Shown here piece by piece: positions 36,846 to 45,873 of a DNA stretch of 47,134 nt. Each line of letters starts with the position of its first letter. Position 1 is the stretch's first letter. The DNA is from Candidatus Poribacteria bacterium (GTDB taxonomy: Bacteria; Poribacteria; WGA-4E; WGA-3G): assembly GCA_022394755.1 (NCBI GenBank), contig JAGFCA010000164.1:1-47134 (forward strand), written 5' to 3'. The notes under the pieces are model-generated. The model searched no databases. It was not told the DNA's origin and was given only the letters and a program-made list of their open reading frames with translations. A program made the position numbers and the translations under genes.

Positions 36846-37703
36846 CTAAATCAATCTGAGACATTTTCTTTGAGCTAAAATTCCAGAAATTATGCCTATA
36901 AATCCACCAGAAACAATAACACCTAAAATCTGATAGGCAGGAATAAATTCAAGAACACCAAGTTGAGATGTGAATATGCAATAAAGAATATAAAAACTAA
37001 AGACCCCGATTATGTTGCCAAATATACCAAGAAACATTCCATGTATTATGAATGGAGTTCTAAGATATCCTCGAGTCGCACCAATTAGGTTTAACAATTG
37101 AATCTCTGTTACTCTAATTCTTCCTGTTTTTAACACTGCTGCTCTAATAACGAACAGTGTAATTAATCCAGATAATATAATACATGCGATTGTTATTCTG
37201 TTAGTTTGACGAACAATATCAGAGATAACTCCATGACCAGTGAGTTTTACATCATCCACCTTATCGTAAGACTCAATTTCATAAGCTATTTTCTCTAAAG
37301 AAGTTCTGCTAACACCGGAAGGTTCAACATATATTTCCAGAGAAGCTGGAAATGGATTACTACCTGAAAAACTGTCTTTAATCCACCTACCAAGTCGTCC
37401 AAATTGTTTCTCATATCTCTTAAAATTTTCTTGTTTAGAAATGTAGTGTATATATAGTATTTTATGGTTCTTTTGAATTTGATTTGCAAAGAGACGGGCA
37501 TCATCTTCAACGACAGTATCATTTAAAAAAGCGAGTAGTGGAGGGGTAGATTCTTTATTTTCAAGTTCTTTATAGACGGAACTATTATTAAATAAGAATG
37601 TCGTTAGGATGAGTATGAAGAAAGCAAGTGCTATCAGACATAAGAAATTAGTCAATCCTGCATATTTAAAGTGTCTTAAGGCATTTTCAATCTTATATCG
37701 CAT
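36846..37703 (-). CDS. ftsX: cell division protein FtsX
   Basis: The integral-membrane partner of FtsE, which links division to peptidoglycan hydrolysis. It has four helices (about 18-40, 172-192, 222-246, 258-279), an extracytoplasmic domain (about 42-170) between the first two, and the FtsX-type segment LNLIGATRGYLRTPFIIHGMFLG (split as LNLIGATRGYLR then TPFIIHGMFLG). The length (285) fits the family. It follows ftsE by 80 bp on the minus strand. Nothing in its sequence suggests loss of function, which makes the altered FtsE partner more interesting. Confidence 0.9.
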   Translation of the reverse strand: MRYKIENALRHFKYAGLTNFLCLIALAFFILILTTFLFNNSSVYKELENKESTPPLLAFLNDTVVEDDARLFANQIQKNHKILYIHYISKQENFKRYEKQFGRLGRWIKDSFSGSNPFPASLEIYVEPSGVSRTSLEKIAYEIESYDKVDDVKLTGHGVISDIVRQTNRITIACIILSGLITLFVIRAAVLKTGRIRVTEIQLLNLIGATRGYLRTPFIIHGMFLGIFGNIIGVFSFYILYCIFTSQLGVLEFIPAYQILGVIVSGGFIGIISGILAQRKCLRLI

Positions 37704-37783
37704 TTGGAAATATCTAAATGATAAACTATTAATTTGACAGAATTAACGAAGATACAATTAAGCTTGATTAAGCAAAATATAAT

Positions 37784-38455
37784 CTATGTGGAAATTTGTC
37801 CATCCTTTAATGTAAATACCCGTTTTACATTAGTATTCTTTTTTTCAGAATAGAAGTTTGGGAGTTCTGGGTCAGAAGTCGTAACCAATACAGTAGTCCC
37901 TTGAAAGTTCAATGCATCTAATAATGATAACATTTCAAGAGTTAAATTAGGATCGAATATCTCTGTAGGTTGGTCTGCAAGAATCAATAATGGACTATTT
38001 ATGATAGCCATTGCTATGGTTAACCTCTGCCGTTCGTTCATTGAGATCTCTGATGGACGGGAATCCTTATGGTGAATTAGACCTATTTGGTGTAATAAGT
38101 TGTTAACATTTTCTCGTAAAATTCTAAGCTTAGTTCCAATTAATTTCTGTGGAATTTCAAGATTCTGTTCAACAGTCTTTGTTTCAAGCAGTTTACTATC
38201 TTGAAAAATTATACCAATTTTGCGTCTGAAGAATGGAAGTGTAGAGGAAGTTAGATCAGATAAATGTTGTCCCAAAACACTAATTGAACCAGCAGTAGGA
38301 TATAATTCTCTATATAATAGTTTAAGAAGTGTACTTTTACCGGATCCACTTTCACCAACGAGAAACCCAAATTCTCCCCGTTCTAATCGGAAACTTGCTC
38401 TCTCAAGTACACTCAAATCGCTATATGCATAACTGACTTGATGAAGCTGAATCAT
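37784..38455 (-). CDS. ftsE: FtsE-like ABC protein with degenerate ATPase motifs
   Basis: Homology to FtsE is clear over the full 223 residues and the gene lies next to ftsX. Walker A is intact (GESGSGKST, Lys40), as is the Q-loop (IFQDSKLL). Three catalytic elements are changed. The signature LSGGEQQR reads ISMNERQR (138-144, GG lost). The Walker-B DE pair is DQ (Asp161, Gln162), changing the catalytic Glu. The switch THD reads TSD (Ser194 for His). It would be expected to bind ATP but barely hydrolyse it. The gene is complete, with no frameshift, and 55 bp from topA. A division scaffold role is inferred. Confidence 0.88.
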   Translation of the reverse strand: MIQLHQVSYAYSDLSVLERASFRLERGEFGFLVGESGSGKSTLLKLLYRELYPTAGSISVLGQHLSDLTSSTLPFFRRKIGIIFQDSKLLETKTVEQNLEIPQKLIGTKLRILRENVNNLLHQIGLIHHKDSRPSEISMNERQRLTIAMAIINSPLLILADQPTEIFDPNLTLEMLSLLDALNFQGTTVLVTTSDPELPNFYSEKKNTNVKRVFTLKDGQIST

Positions 38456-38509
38456 GAGATTTTAAATTCCAAATTGTATTATATACCTACAATCTAAATA
38501 GGATTATAA

Positions 38510-40786
38510 CTATGTTACTTGATTAGTATAATCACAGGTTTTTGATGGACAAGCATGAGAAGAATCACCCTCTTTATTAACTTTTTCTACAAGATAAGGT
38601 GAATCACAATCAGGACAAGAATCAGTAAGAGGTTTATCCCAACTTGCAAAACCGCAGGTCGGGTAGTTACTACATCCATAAAAAACTTTCCCACGTTTAC
38701 TACGTCGTTCCCCTAAATAACCATCACAATCTGATTCTGGACAGTCAACACCCATGGGAACTGGTTTGGCATTTTTACATTTTGGATAAGAACTACATGC
38801 CAAAAATTTTGCGCCGGCTCTACTTTGTTTTATTACCATTGGTTCGCCGCATTTATCACAAGGAGTATCTGTTTCTTCAGGTTCTTCAACAGGGGTTTCA
38901 TCTTCATTTAGAGCTTTTGTGTTTTGACAATCAGGATACTTCCCACATGCTAAGTACCGACCATATTTACCCCATTTTACAATCATACCCCCACCACATT
39001 TATCGCACTTCTCATCGGATTCTTTTTCCATTTCTTTACGAGCTTCATACATTTTATCAGGTGCTTTTTCTATTGCCTCTTGAAATGGCGGATAGAATTC
39101 GTCGAGTGTGTCAATCCATCCAACTTCACCATCAGCAATTGTATCAAGTTTTTGTTCCATGTCCTTTGTAAATTCAACATCAACAATTTTTGGAAATCCG
39201 CTGATCAATAGAGTGTTTACAAGTCTGCCAATATCGGTTGGATGTAGCCGTCCACTGTCTTTTTTCACATATTCTCGATCTTGTATTGTAGACATAATGG
39301 AAGCATATGTACTGGGTCTTCCAATTTCCTTTTCTTCTAATGCTTTTACAAGTGTAGCTTCACTATATCGTGGTGGTGGTTGAGTAAAGTGTTGTTTGGG
39401 GAGTAACTTTCTTAGATCAAGTTTGACACCTTCCTTAACCTCAGGCAATGTAGTATTTTCAGGATTAGGATTATCATCATTTCTATCAACATCATCCTGT
39501 CCTTCCATATAAATACGTCTGAACCCATCAAATTTAATTACAGAACCAGTAGCCCGAAAAATGTATTTTCCTGCTTTAATATCAATAGTTGTAGCATCAA
39601 GAATTGCAGGTTTCATTTGACAAGCAATAAATCTCTTCCAAATCAATTCATACAAGTTATATTGATCTTTAGCAAGATATGATTTTAAGGATTCAGGAGT
39701 ACGTAACGGTAATGTAGGACGAATTGCTTCGTGTGCATCTTGTGCACTTCTATTTGTAGTATAGGTGACAGGTCGTGAGGGTAGGTATGAGTCCCCAAAA
39801 GTAGTTTTTATATAGTCTCTCACTTCGGAGATAGCATCTTGAGCTATTCGCGAAGAATCAGTTCTCATATAAGTGATAAGACCTTGTAAACCATCCTTCC
39901 CAATCTCTAAACCTTCATATAGTTGTTGTGCAACCATCATAGTCTTTTTAGCAGTAAAACGTAATTTTCTTGAGGCTTCCTGTTGTAGAGTGCTTGTTTT
40001 AAAAGGTGCAACAGGTTTCTGTTGCCGTTCCCGTTTTGTTACTTTATCAACAATAAAATCTTGTGTCTTGGCATCTGAAGTAAGTTCTTTTGCTCGTTCT
40101 TCATCAATGCGAAAACCATAATTGTTGATTTCGCCCTTTTTTGTTCCAATACGATTTAATTTTGCTGGGAACAAATGTTCCTTATCATGGGGAGTCAATG
40201 TAGCAGTAAGCGACCAATATTCTTCTGGAGTAAATGCCTCAATCTCCTCTTCACGTTCACAAATAAGACGTACAGCAACTGATTGTACCCTACCTGCACT
40301 TAGACCTGGTTTTACACTTCTCCACAATAAAGGACTGATTTTATAACCTACAAGTCTATCTAATACACGCCTTGCTTGCTGAGCATCTACAAGGGCTTGA
40401 TCAATTTCGCCAGGATTTTCAATTGCTTCTAATAAAGCATTTTGTGTAACTTCATTGTATACGATTCTGAAAATAGGTTTCTTAGTTTTTTGTAATTCTT
40501 CTGCTAAATGCCAACAAATTGCCTCACCTTCTCTATCAGGGTCGGCAGCAAGATAGATCCGATCTACTTTTTTTGCTTTTTCCTTTATTTCTTTAACTAC
40601 TGGACCTTTACCTCGTATAGTTACATATTTAGGTGTATAATTATTTTCTATATCAACCCCAAGCTCTTTTCTTGGTAGATCACGTATATGTCCAACGGAA
40701 GAGTCGACAATATAATCGTTCCCAAGTATCTTCTTAATGGTTTTTGCTTTTGCTGGTGATTCAACAACTACTAATGATTTTGGCAT
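38510..40786 (-). CDS. topA: DNA topoisomerase I
   Basis: A type IA topoisomerase that relaxes negative supercoils. The TOPRIM domain has VVESPAKAKTI (Glu9) and AADPDREGEAI (Asp82, Asp84). PGLSAGRVQSVAV is present and the active-site Tyr306 lies in ITYMRTDSSR. The C-terminal part (about 600-758) carries four tetracysteine zinc ribbons, beginning CDKCGGG, CDKCGEP, CPESDCDG and CPDCDS. This is a standard full-length enzyme of 758 residues. It is upstream of ftsE and ftsX on the same strand. Confidence 0.97.
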   Translation of the reverse strand: MPKSLVVVESPAKAKTIKKILGNDYIVDSSVGHIRDLPRKELGVDIENNYTPKYVTIRGKGPVVKEIKEKAKKVDRIYLAADPDREGEAICWHLAEELQKTKKPIFRIVYNEVTQNALLEAIENPGEIDQALVDAQQARRVLDRLVGYKISPLLWRSVKPGLSAGRVQSVAVRLICEREEEIEAFTPEEYWSLTATLTPHDKEHLFPAKLNRIGTKKGEINNYGFRIDEERAKELTSDAKTQDFIVDKVTKRERQQKPVAPFKTSTLQQEASRKLRFTAKKTMMVAQQLYEGLEIGKDGLQGLITYMRTDSSRIAQDAISEVRDYIKTTFGDSYLPSRPVTYTTNRSAQDAHEAIRPTLPLRTPESLKSYLAKDQYNLYELIWKRFIACQMKPAILDATTIDIKAGKYIFRATGSVIKFDGFRRIYMEGQDDVDRNDDNPNPENTTLPEVKEGVKLDLRKLLPKQHFTQPPPRYSEATLVKALEEKEIGRPSTYASIMSTIQDREYVKKDSGRLHPTDIGRLVNTLLISGFPKIVDVEFTKDMEQKLDTIADGEVGWIDTLDEFYPPFQEAIEKAPDKMYEARKEMEKESDEKCDKCGGGMIVKWGKYGRYLACGKYPDCQNTKALNEDETPVEEPEETDTPCDKCGEPMVIKQSRAGAKFLACSSYPKCKNAKPVPMGVDCPESDCDGYLGERRSKRGKVFYGCSNYPTCGFASWDKPLTDSCPDCDSPYLVEKVNKEGDSSHACPSKTCDYTNQVT

Positions 40787-41066
40787 CTTCTTCTACTTTT
40801 TCCTTATATTTCTTATTGGGATCGAATGATCTGGTACTGAATACATATCCAATCAAAAGTCTCAAGTAGATAGTACTCAATGATGATCTATCTGAGGTTA
40901 TCGTTAGTTAATACGTCAAAAATTCTGTTAAAGTGACAGAAATGGAGTGTTTTGCTTGATTGTCAGTAGGTTATCACAGGGGAATGAATACAATGGAGTA
41001 GAGTAAAATATAATTTATATTAATCAGAAAAAGTCCTACATTTATTCTAATAGTGATGTAACATTA

Positions 41067-41834
41067 TCAAGTATATGAAATCAAATAAGTCAGTAGTCGT
41101 CGCATCTCGTTTCGATGTACAATATGATCTATAAAACCATGTGAAACTAATGATTCGGCTTTTTGAAAGTTCTCTGGTAATTCTTCCTGTAAACTTGCTA
41201 CGGCAAGTGGTCCTGCAAAACCGACACGAGCCCCAGGTTCCGCTATAATCACATCCCCAAGTGAAGTATAACTTGCAGTTGCGCCACCAAATGTAGGATC
41301 AGTGACAACAGAAATATAGAAACCTCCATTGTTTACATATTTTGTACAGGCAGCAGCAGTTTTCGCCATTTGCATTAAGGCTAATGTACCTTCCTGCATT
41401 CGCATTCCACCGCTAACAGATACGATTACAAGAGGTAAATTCTTCTCTTCTGCAATCTCAATACATCTGGTTACTTTTTCACCAATTACCGCTCCACATG
41501 TTCCACCTATAAAACCGACATCTCCAATTGCAATTGCTACAGAAATACCACCAATTTTTGCAATTCCTGATAACATCTCAGATCTTAGTCCAGTTTTATT
41601 AATATCTCTCTCAAGTTTCTCTGTATACTCTGGAAATTCAAGTGCATCAATAGAGTATAGGTTTGCATCGTATTCTTCAAAACTACCTTTATCAACAAGA
41701 AGCTTCATACGATTTGATGCACTTAAGGGATAATGAGCATCACAATCCGGACATACGTTTAAATTCTTGATAAACGCGTCAAAATCAATTACGCTATTAC
41801 AATTCTTGCATGTTATAGTTTTTGGTGTTTCCAC
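41067..41834 (-). CDS. accD: acetyl-CoA carboxylase carboxyltransferase subunit beta
   Basis: Transfers the carboxyl group from biotin to acetyl-CoA, the first step of fatty-acid synthesis, with AccA. An N-terminal zinc ribbon (Cys9, Cys12, Cys28, Cys31) with the usual CX2C-X15-CX2C spacing precedes the crotonase fold: SGGMRMQEG, VVTDPTFGGATASYTSLGD, and EPGARVGFAGP. GTG start at 41834 with AAGGGAT just upstream. The length (255) is a little short of E. coli AccD; the C-terminus ends soon after the HGFIDHIVHR segment. AccA is not in the window. The gene has a near-consensus promoter overlapped by an inverted repeat. Confidence 0.95.
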   Translation of the reverse strand: METPKTITCKNCNSVIDFDAFIKNLNVCPDCDAHYPLSASNRMKLLVDKGSFEEYDANLYSIDALEFPEYTEKLERDINKTGLRSEMLSGIAKIGGISVAIAIGDVGFIGGTCGAVIGEKVTRCIEIAEEKNLPLVIVSVSGGMRMQEGTLALMQMAKTAAACTKYVNNGGFYISVVTDPTFGGATASYTSLGDVIIAEPGARVGFAGPLAVASLQEELPENFQKAESLVSHGFIDHIVHRNEMRRLLTYLISYT

Positions 41835-41855
41835 AATTATCCCTTACCTCATTAA

Positions 41856-41884
41856 ATAATAACCTCCATATCTGGGTTTGTCAA
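41856..41884 (-). promoter_or_regulatory. sigma70-type promoter of accD
   Basis: On the minus strand TTGACA (41879-41884), a 17-bp spacer, then TATTAT (41856-41861). The start codon is at 41834, so the leader is short. One arm of a perfect 11-bp inverted repeat (41865-41875) lies within the spacer. Confidence 0.7.
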
Positions 41885-41925
41885 TTGTATCGTACAACTA
41901 ACACAAGAACAAGTCCAGATATGGA
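41865..41925. repeat. inverted repeat with inner palindrome at the accD promoter
   Basis: TCCATATCTGG (41865-41875) is exactly inverted at 41915-41925. Between the arms, TTGTATCGTACAA (41885-41897) has perfect 5-bp arms around TCG and abuts the -35 box. The layout suits a repressor operator with a second distant half-site; a hairpin marking the end of the LamG gene is an alternative. Confidence 0.6.
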
Positions 41926-41945
41926 AGCTAAACTATAATAAAATA

Positions 41946-42695
41946 CTATTTTTTTATTTCTGCCCAAATTGTACTGAGTTTTCCCTTTGATTTTACAGGT
42001 GCAAACTCTTCATAACCCTGCATAATAGCCTTAATTTCACCTTCATCTAACGCTCTGGAGAAAATAGCAGCATCATCGAGTGCTCCACCGAAACCCTCTC
42101 CTCCTTCACCACCTAATCTATAAATCTGGTTTTCTCCACGGGTTTCTTGGAAATCCGATTCTTGTGCCATCTCTCCATTTGCATAAATTCTGTATTTCTT
42201 TCCATCACTTTGAACAACAACATGTGTCCACTTATCCTTTTCTACAATTCCGTCGTTGGTTTGACAAAGTACTGTCCAACCCCCTACTTGTCCGCGCCAA
42301 GACAATAATCCTTGGTCTTTATTTACAAACAATGTATTGTGTCCAGATGCAGTTGGTAAACTTCTCCATATCTGTTGCCATGCCCCACCTTCAAAAGTAG
42401 GATTTATCCATACTGAAATTGTAAAGGGATCACTCTTAAATAGGTCCCCATGTAAAGTGTCAGAGACAGCCATTTCAACATGGGCTCCAACATCAAGATA
42501 AATAGCATCCCCGAATTTACCTTTATCAAATTTAGATCCATTTTTAATTTCACCATTATTTCCGTTCCCAGAACCATCTTCAGCATTCCCATCAAAAGAG
42601 TAAAATGCTACTAAAGATTCATCATCAGCAGCGATGCCTATGCTGACAAATGAGATGATGAATAAAAATGAAAACGTGATAGCTAATGTTCTCAT
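41946..42695 (-). CDS. secreted LamG-domain protein
   Basis: A signal peptide (1-22) is followed by one concanavalin-like LamG/LamG-like jellyroll (about 27-230): LVAFYSFDGNAEDGSGNGNNG, split as FYSFDGNAEDGSGN, then GDAIYLDVG, FTISVWINPT, KWTHVVVQSDG and GALDDAAIFSRALDEGEIKAIM. The family binds carbohydrate or other ligands outside the cell. The C-terminus ends LSTIWAEIKK. Similar proteins are abundant in Candidatus Poribacteria in my memory. AAGGAG eight bases before the ATG supports the start. Its stop is about 110 bp from the accD start, with the accD promoter between, so the two are likely transcribed apart. Confidence 0.88.
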   Translation of the reverse strand: MRTLAITFSFLFIISFVSIGIAADDESLVAFYSFDGNAEDGSGNGNNGEIKNGSKFDKGKFGDAIYLDVGAHVEMAVSDTLHGDLFKSDPFTISVWINPTFEGGAWQQIWRSLPTASGHNTLFVNKDQGLLSWRGQVGGWTVLCQTNDGIVEKDKWTHVVVQSDGKKYRIYANGEMAQESDFQETRGENQIYRLGGEGGEGFGGALDDAAIFSRALDEGEIKAIMQGYEEFAPVKSKGKLSTIWAEIKK

Positions 42696-42843
42696 GAATT
42701 AACTCCTTGCTTCAATGTATGACTAAACAATTTTGAATTTAGTTTTAACTATGTATATAGAAATAATATCTAAATCCTAACATACCTATTTATATATGTC
42801 AATTTCATAAATATAGATTAAGTCAATGAACCCCACCTATTAT

Positions 42844-44904
42844 TTATTTTTGTCTTAGAATGATATTCTTATATGTGTCTATATTGATAGAAAAACTTGG
42901 TGGAACTACGCTTGTAGCACTATATTCTGTGATTATAGCAGGTCCATCAATTCTATTTCCAGGTAACAATTCCTCACGACGATAAAATCTGGTGGCATGT
43001 AGTTTATTATTAAAGACCACATCTTTTTCACCAATTAAAGCTGATGAGGGTTGCTTATCAGTTAATGGATTAGAATCTATATCTGGCTTCTCAGTCTCAT
43101 ATAATGCTGATAAACGTAGGTTTACAATTTCTATTTTTGCATCGGGATGTGAATAACTATACCTTTTTTTATGAATAGAGTGGAAACTGTCTACAAAATC
43201 TAAAGTATCATGAGAACAAGGTACATTCAATTCATAGGATTGTCCCAAATACCGTATATCCAACGATCGTAGCATTTTCAATTGAGATAATTCAAATCCT
43301 TCAAGTTCCATTTCATAAATTGCCTTCTGTTCTAATTCTTTATAGCACTTATCAAGTTTCTCAATAATGGAATGATTAGTATATTCCTGACCGGTTGATA
43401 TTTGCATCAAGACTGTCTGAGAATAATCCTTAATGACATCCGCATAGAGCATACCATAAGCGGACAATAATCCTCCGTTAGGGGGAATTAGAATTGTTTG
43501 TATTCCAAGGCTATCAGCAAGAAATGCAGCGTGTAATCCACCTGCACCTCCAAATGAGACCAAAGTAAAATCCTTACAATCATACCCACGTTCAACTGAA
43601 ATTACTTTGATTGCATTTACCATAATGGAATTTGCAATTTGAAGTATTCCTTCAGCAGTTTTCAATGGTGAAATATTAATTCGTTTTGAGAATTCTTCAA
43701 TCATACGATTCGTTCTATCTGTTGATAGAGACATATTTCCATCTAAAAAATGTTGTGGTGATATACGTCTAAGGTAAAGATTTGCATCAGTTACCGTAAT
43801 ATTTTCACCGCCCTGGTCATAACATATTGGTCCAGGATCTGCTCCAGCACTTTCCGGTCCAACCCGTAAAGCACCACCGGAATCAAGAAATGCAATAGAT
43901 CCACCGCCTGCACCTACAGTGTGTATATCAATTAGGGGTACCTTTATTGGTATACCATTAATTATGCTTTCAGTTGTCAACGATACATCATCATTACATA
44001 GACTTACATCAGTAGAAGTACCGCCCATATCAAAGGTAATAATCTTATGATAACCTGCAGTTTTTGCAATATGAAATGCCCCTATTACCCCACCGGCTGG
44101 ACCAGATAATAGTGTCTGTATTCCTGTGGATTCAATGTTTTTTGATGATACCCGACCTCCATTTGACAACATTAAGCTGAGAGAGGGTGGGAATCTATTC
44201 GAAACATGAAGTGTCTTGAGATGTTTCTCTAATGTAGGACGTACATAAGCACTTGCCACTGTTGTACTAAATCGGGCAAATTCTCTATATTCAGGAAGGA
44301 TTTGATGTGAACATGATATTGGTATATTATGTTTCGTAAGATATTCAGCGGCAAGTTGCTCATTTTGAGGATTTACATAAGAAAATAAAAAACAGATTGC
44401 AATAGCATCTAAATCAAATTTGAAAAGCTGTTCTGATAAACTATTCAGTTCCTCATTTTTTATTTCATATTTAATTTCACCTGTATATAATGTTCTTTCA
44501 TTGATACCGAATCTAAGGTTGAAGGGAATTAATGGTTTGGGACGTTCAACATATAAATCATATAAGTTTGACCGCGCCTGTCTTCCTATTTCCAAAACAT
44601 CCTCAAAACCCTTTGTAGTTATCAGAGCAATTCGAGCACCCTTTCTTTCTAATAGTGCATTTATTGCTACAGTAGAACCATGGATAATCTGTATTTCACT
44701 TAAATCCTTTTCAGAAGCCATGTTACAGATTTCATTGACACCAGTAATTACAGCATGTGCAGGATTTTCTGGAGTAGACATCACCTTATGAGTTGTAAGA
44801 GTAGTTCCTTCTGATAGAACTATGTCTGTAAATGTACCTCCTGTATCAACTCCAATTAATCTTGTATTCTTTGTATTTCCTTTACGATGATCTGAAGAAT
44901 TCAT
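42844..44904 (-). CDS. hyuA: hydantoinase/oxoprolinase subunit A (HyuA-like)
   Basis: An ATP-dependent amidohydrolase or carboxylase subunit of the N-methylhydantoinase A family. The acetate/sugar-kinase ATPase fold is seen in GVDTGGTFTDIVLSEG (18-33), GSTVAINALLERKGA, TFDMGGTSTDVSL and SFGGAGGLHAAFLADSLG. The length (686) matches HyuA. The usual partner HyuB is not adjacent in the window: the downstream neighbour is the LamG gene. It is the last of three packed genes (spacing 7 bp and 2 bp) with a hydroxyacid dehydrogenase and a BMP-type binding protein, which together suggest uptake and breakdown of a nitrogen-containing or acidic compound. Substrate unknown. Confidence 0.9.
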   Translation of the reverse strand: MNSSDHRKGNTKNTRLIGVDTGGTFTDIVLSEGTTLTTHKVMSTPENPAHAVITGVNEICNMASEKDLSEIQIIHGSTVAINALLERKGARIALITTKGFEDVLEIGRQARSNLYDLYVERPKPLIPFNLRFGINERTLYTGEIKYEIKNEELNSLSEQLFKFDLDAIAICFLFSYVNPQNEQLAAEYLTKHNIPISCSHQILPEYREFARFSTTVASAYVRPTLEKHLKTLHVSNRFPPSLSLMLSNGGRVSSKNIESTGIQTLLSGPAGGVIGAFHIAKTAGYHKIITFDMGGTSTDVSLCNDDVSLTTESIINGIPIKVPLIDIHTVGAGGGSIAFLDSGGALRVGPESAGADPGPICYDQGGENITVTDANLYLRRISPQHFLDGNMSLSTDRTNRMIEEFSKRINISPLKTAEGILQIANSIMVNAIKVISVERGYDCKDFTLVSFGGAGGLHAAFLADSLGIQTILIPPNGGLLSAYGMLYADVIKDYSQTVLMQISTGQEYTNHSIIEKLDKCYKELEQKAIYEMELEGFELSQLKMLRSLDIRYLGQSYELNVPCSHDTLDFVDSFHSIHKKRYSYSHPDAKIEIVNLRLSALYETEKPDIDSNPLTDKQPSSALIGEKDVVFNNKLHATRFYRREELLPGNRIDGPAIITEYSATSVVPPSFSINIDTYKNIILRQK

Positions 44905-44911
44905 GAATGCC

Positions 44912-45871
44912 TTAAACTACAACGTTTATAGGTGTACCATTTAAAAATGCGATGATATTATCTACAGCCCCTTCATTTAATAAATCAACACCTTCAGGAG
45001 TCATATCCGCACAATGCGGGGTTAGTATTACTTGTTCACATGTTAGTAGAGGATGATTCTCGGGTAATGGTTCTTGTTCATAAACATCTAAAGCAGCACC
45101 ACCGATGTGCCCACCATTTAATGCCTTTATAAGTGCGTCCACATCAATTACTTGACCCCTTGAAACATTAACAATCAATACACCAGGTTTCATAATAGAT
45201 AATTCATACTCACCAATTAAATGAAAACTATCATCTGTAAGTTTTACATGAAGACTAACGACATCAGATATTCTAAGAAGATCCTCAAAATCAACAAATT
45301 GAATACCCAGGTCTTTTCCGCGTTTGTCAGAAGGGTTATATGTCCATGCAACAACATTCATACCAATTGCTATTCCAAGACGTGCCATTTCAGAACCGAT
45401 ATGACCAGTTCCAATAATTCCGAGTGTTTTTCCTTGTAAAAACACATTATCCATACGTGGCCAGTTTCCATCTTTTAATGATGCAGTCATAAAAGCTGCA
45501 CGTTTTGAAAGAGCAAACATCAAACCGAAACCATGTTCTGCCACTACAGGTGCAGTACGTCCTGGTTGATTACATACTACTATCCCTTGCTTTTTAGCTA
45601 CATCAAGTGCAATCATATCGGTTCCAATAGAACATAGAGAAATTAACTTTAATCTTGGTAAATAGGGAAGTACATCTTCATTCCATTTTACCAAACCACG
45701 CGAGTTAATCAGTATATCGGCATTTTCTGCTCTTTTAATTTTTTCTTCTATACTCTCAGGTCGATCCGTATATACAACCACATCTCCATACGGTTTCAAT
45801 CTATCCAAGTGGACTGAATCTTGAATTTGAGGAGGGGAATCACCCGGAACTACAATTGTTAACTTTTCCAC
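44912..45871 (-). CDS. D-2-hydroxyacid dehydrogenase
   Basis: An NAD(P)-dependent dehydrogenase of the D-isomer-specific family. GIIGTGHIGSEMARLG is the nucleotide loop. The catalytic Arg is in NVSRGQVID, the Glu in DVYEQEPLP, and the His in LTPHCADMTPEG. It would interconvert a 2-hydroxyacid and the 2-oxoacid in the cytoplasm. The GTG start follows AAGGAA by 5 bases. The gene begins 2 bp after the BMP-type gene's stop and ends 7 bp before hyuA, so the three are surely one unit. Phosphoglycerate, glyoxylate or sugar-acid substrates are all possible. Confidence 0.9.
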   Translation of the reverse strand: MEKLTIVVPGDSPPQIQDSVHLDRLKPYGDVVVYTDRPESIEEKIKRAENADILINSRGLVKWNEDVLPYLPRLKLISLCSIGTDMIALDVAKKQGIVVCNQPGRTAPVVAEHGFGLMFALSKRAAFMTASLKDGNWPRMDNVFLQGKTLGIIGTGHIGSEMARLGIAIGMNVVAWTYNPSDKRGKDLGIQFVDFEDLLRISDVVSLHVKLTDDSFHLIGEYELSIMKPGVLIVNVSRGQVIDVDALIKALNGGHIGGAALDVYEQEPLPENHPLLTCEQVILTPHCADMTPEGVDLLNEGAVDNIIAFLNGTPINVVV

Positions 45872-45873
45872 AC

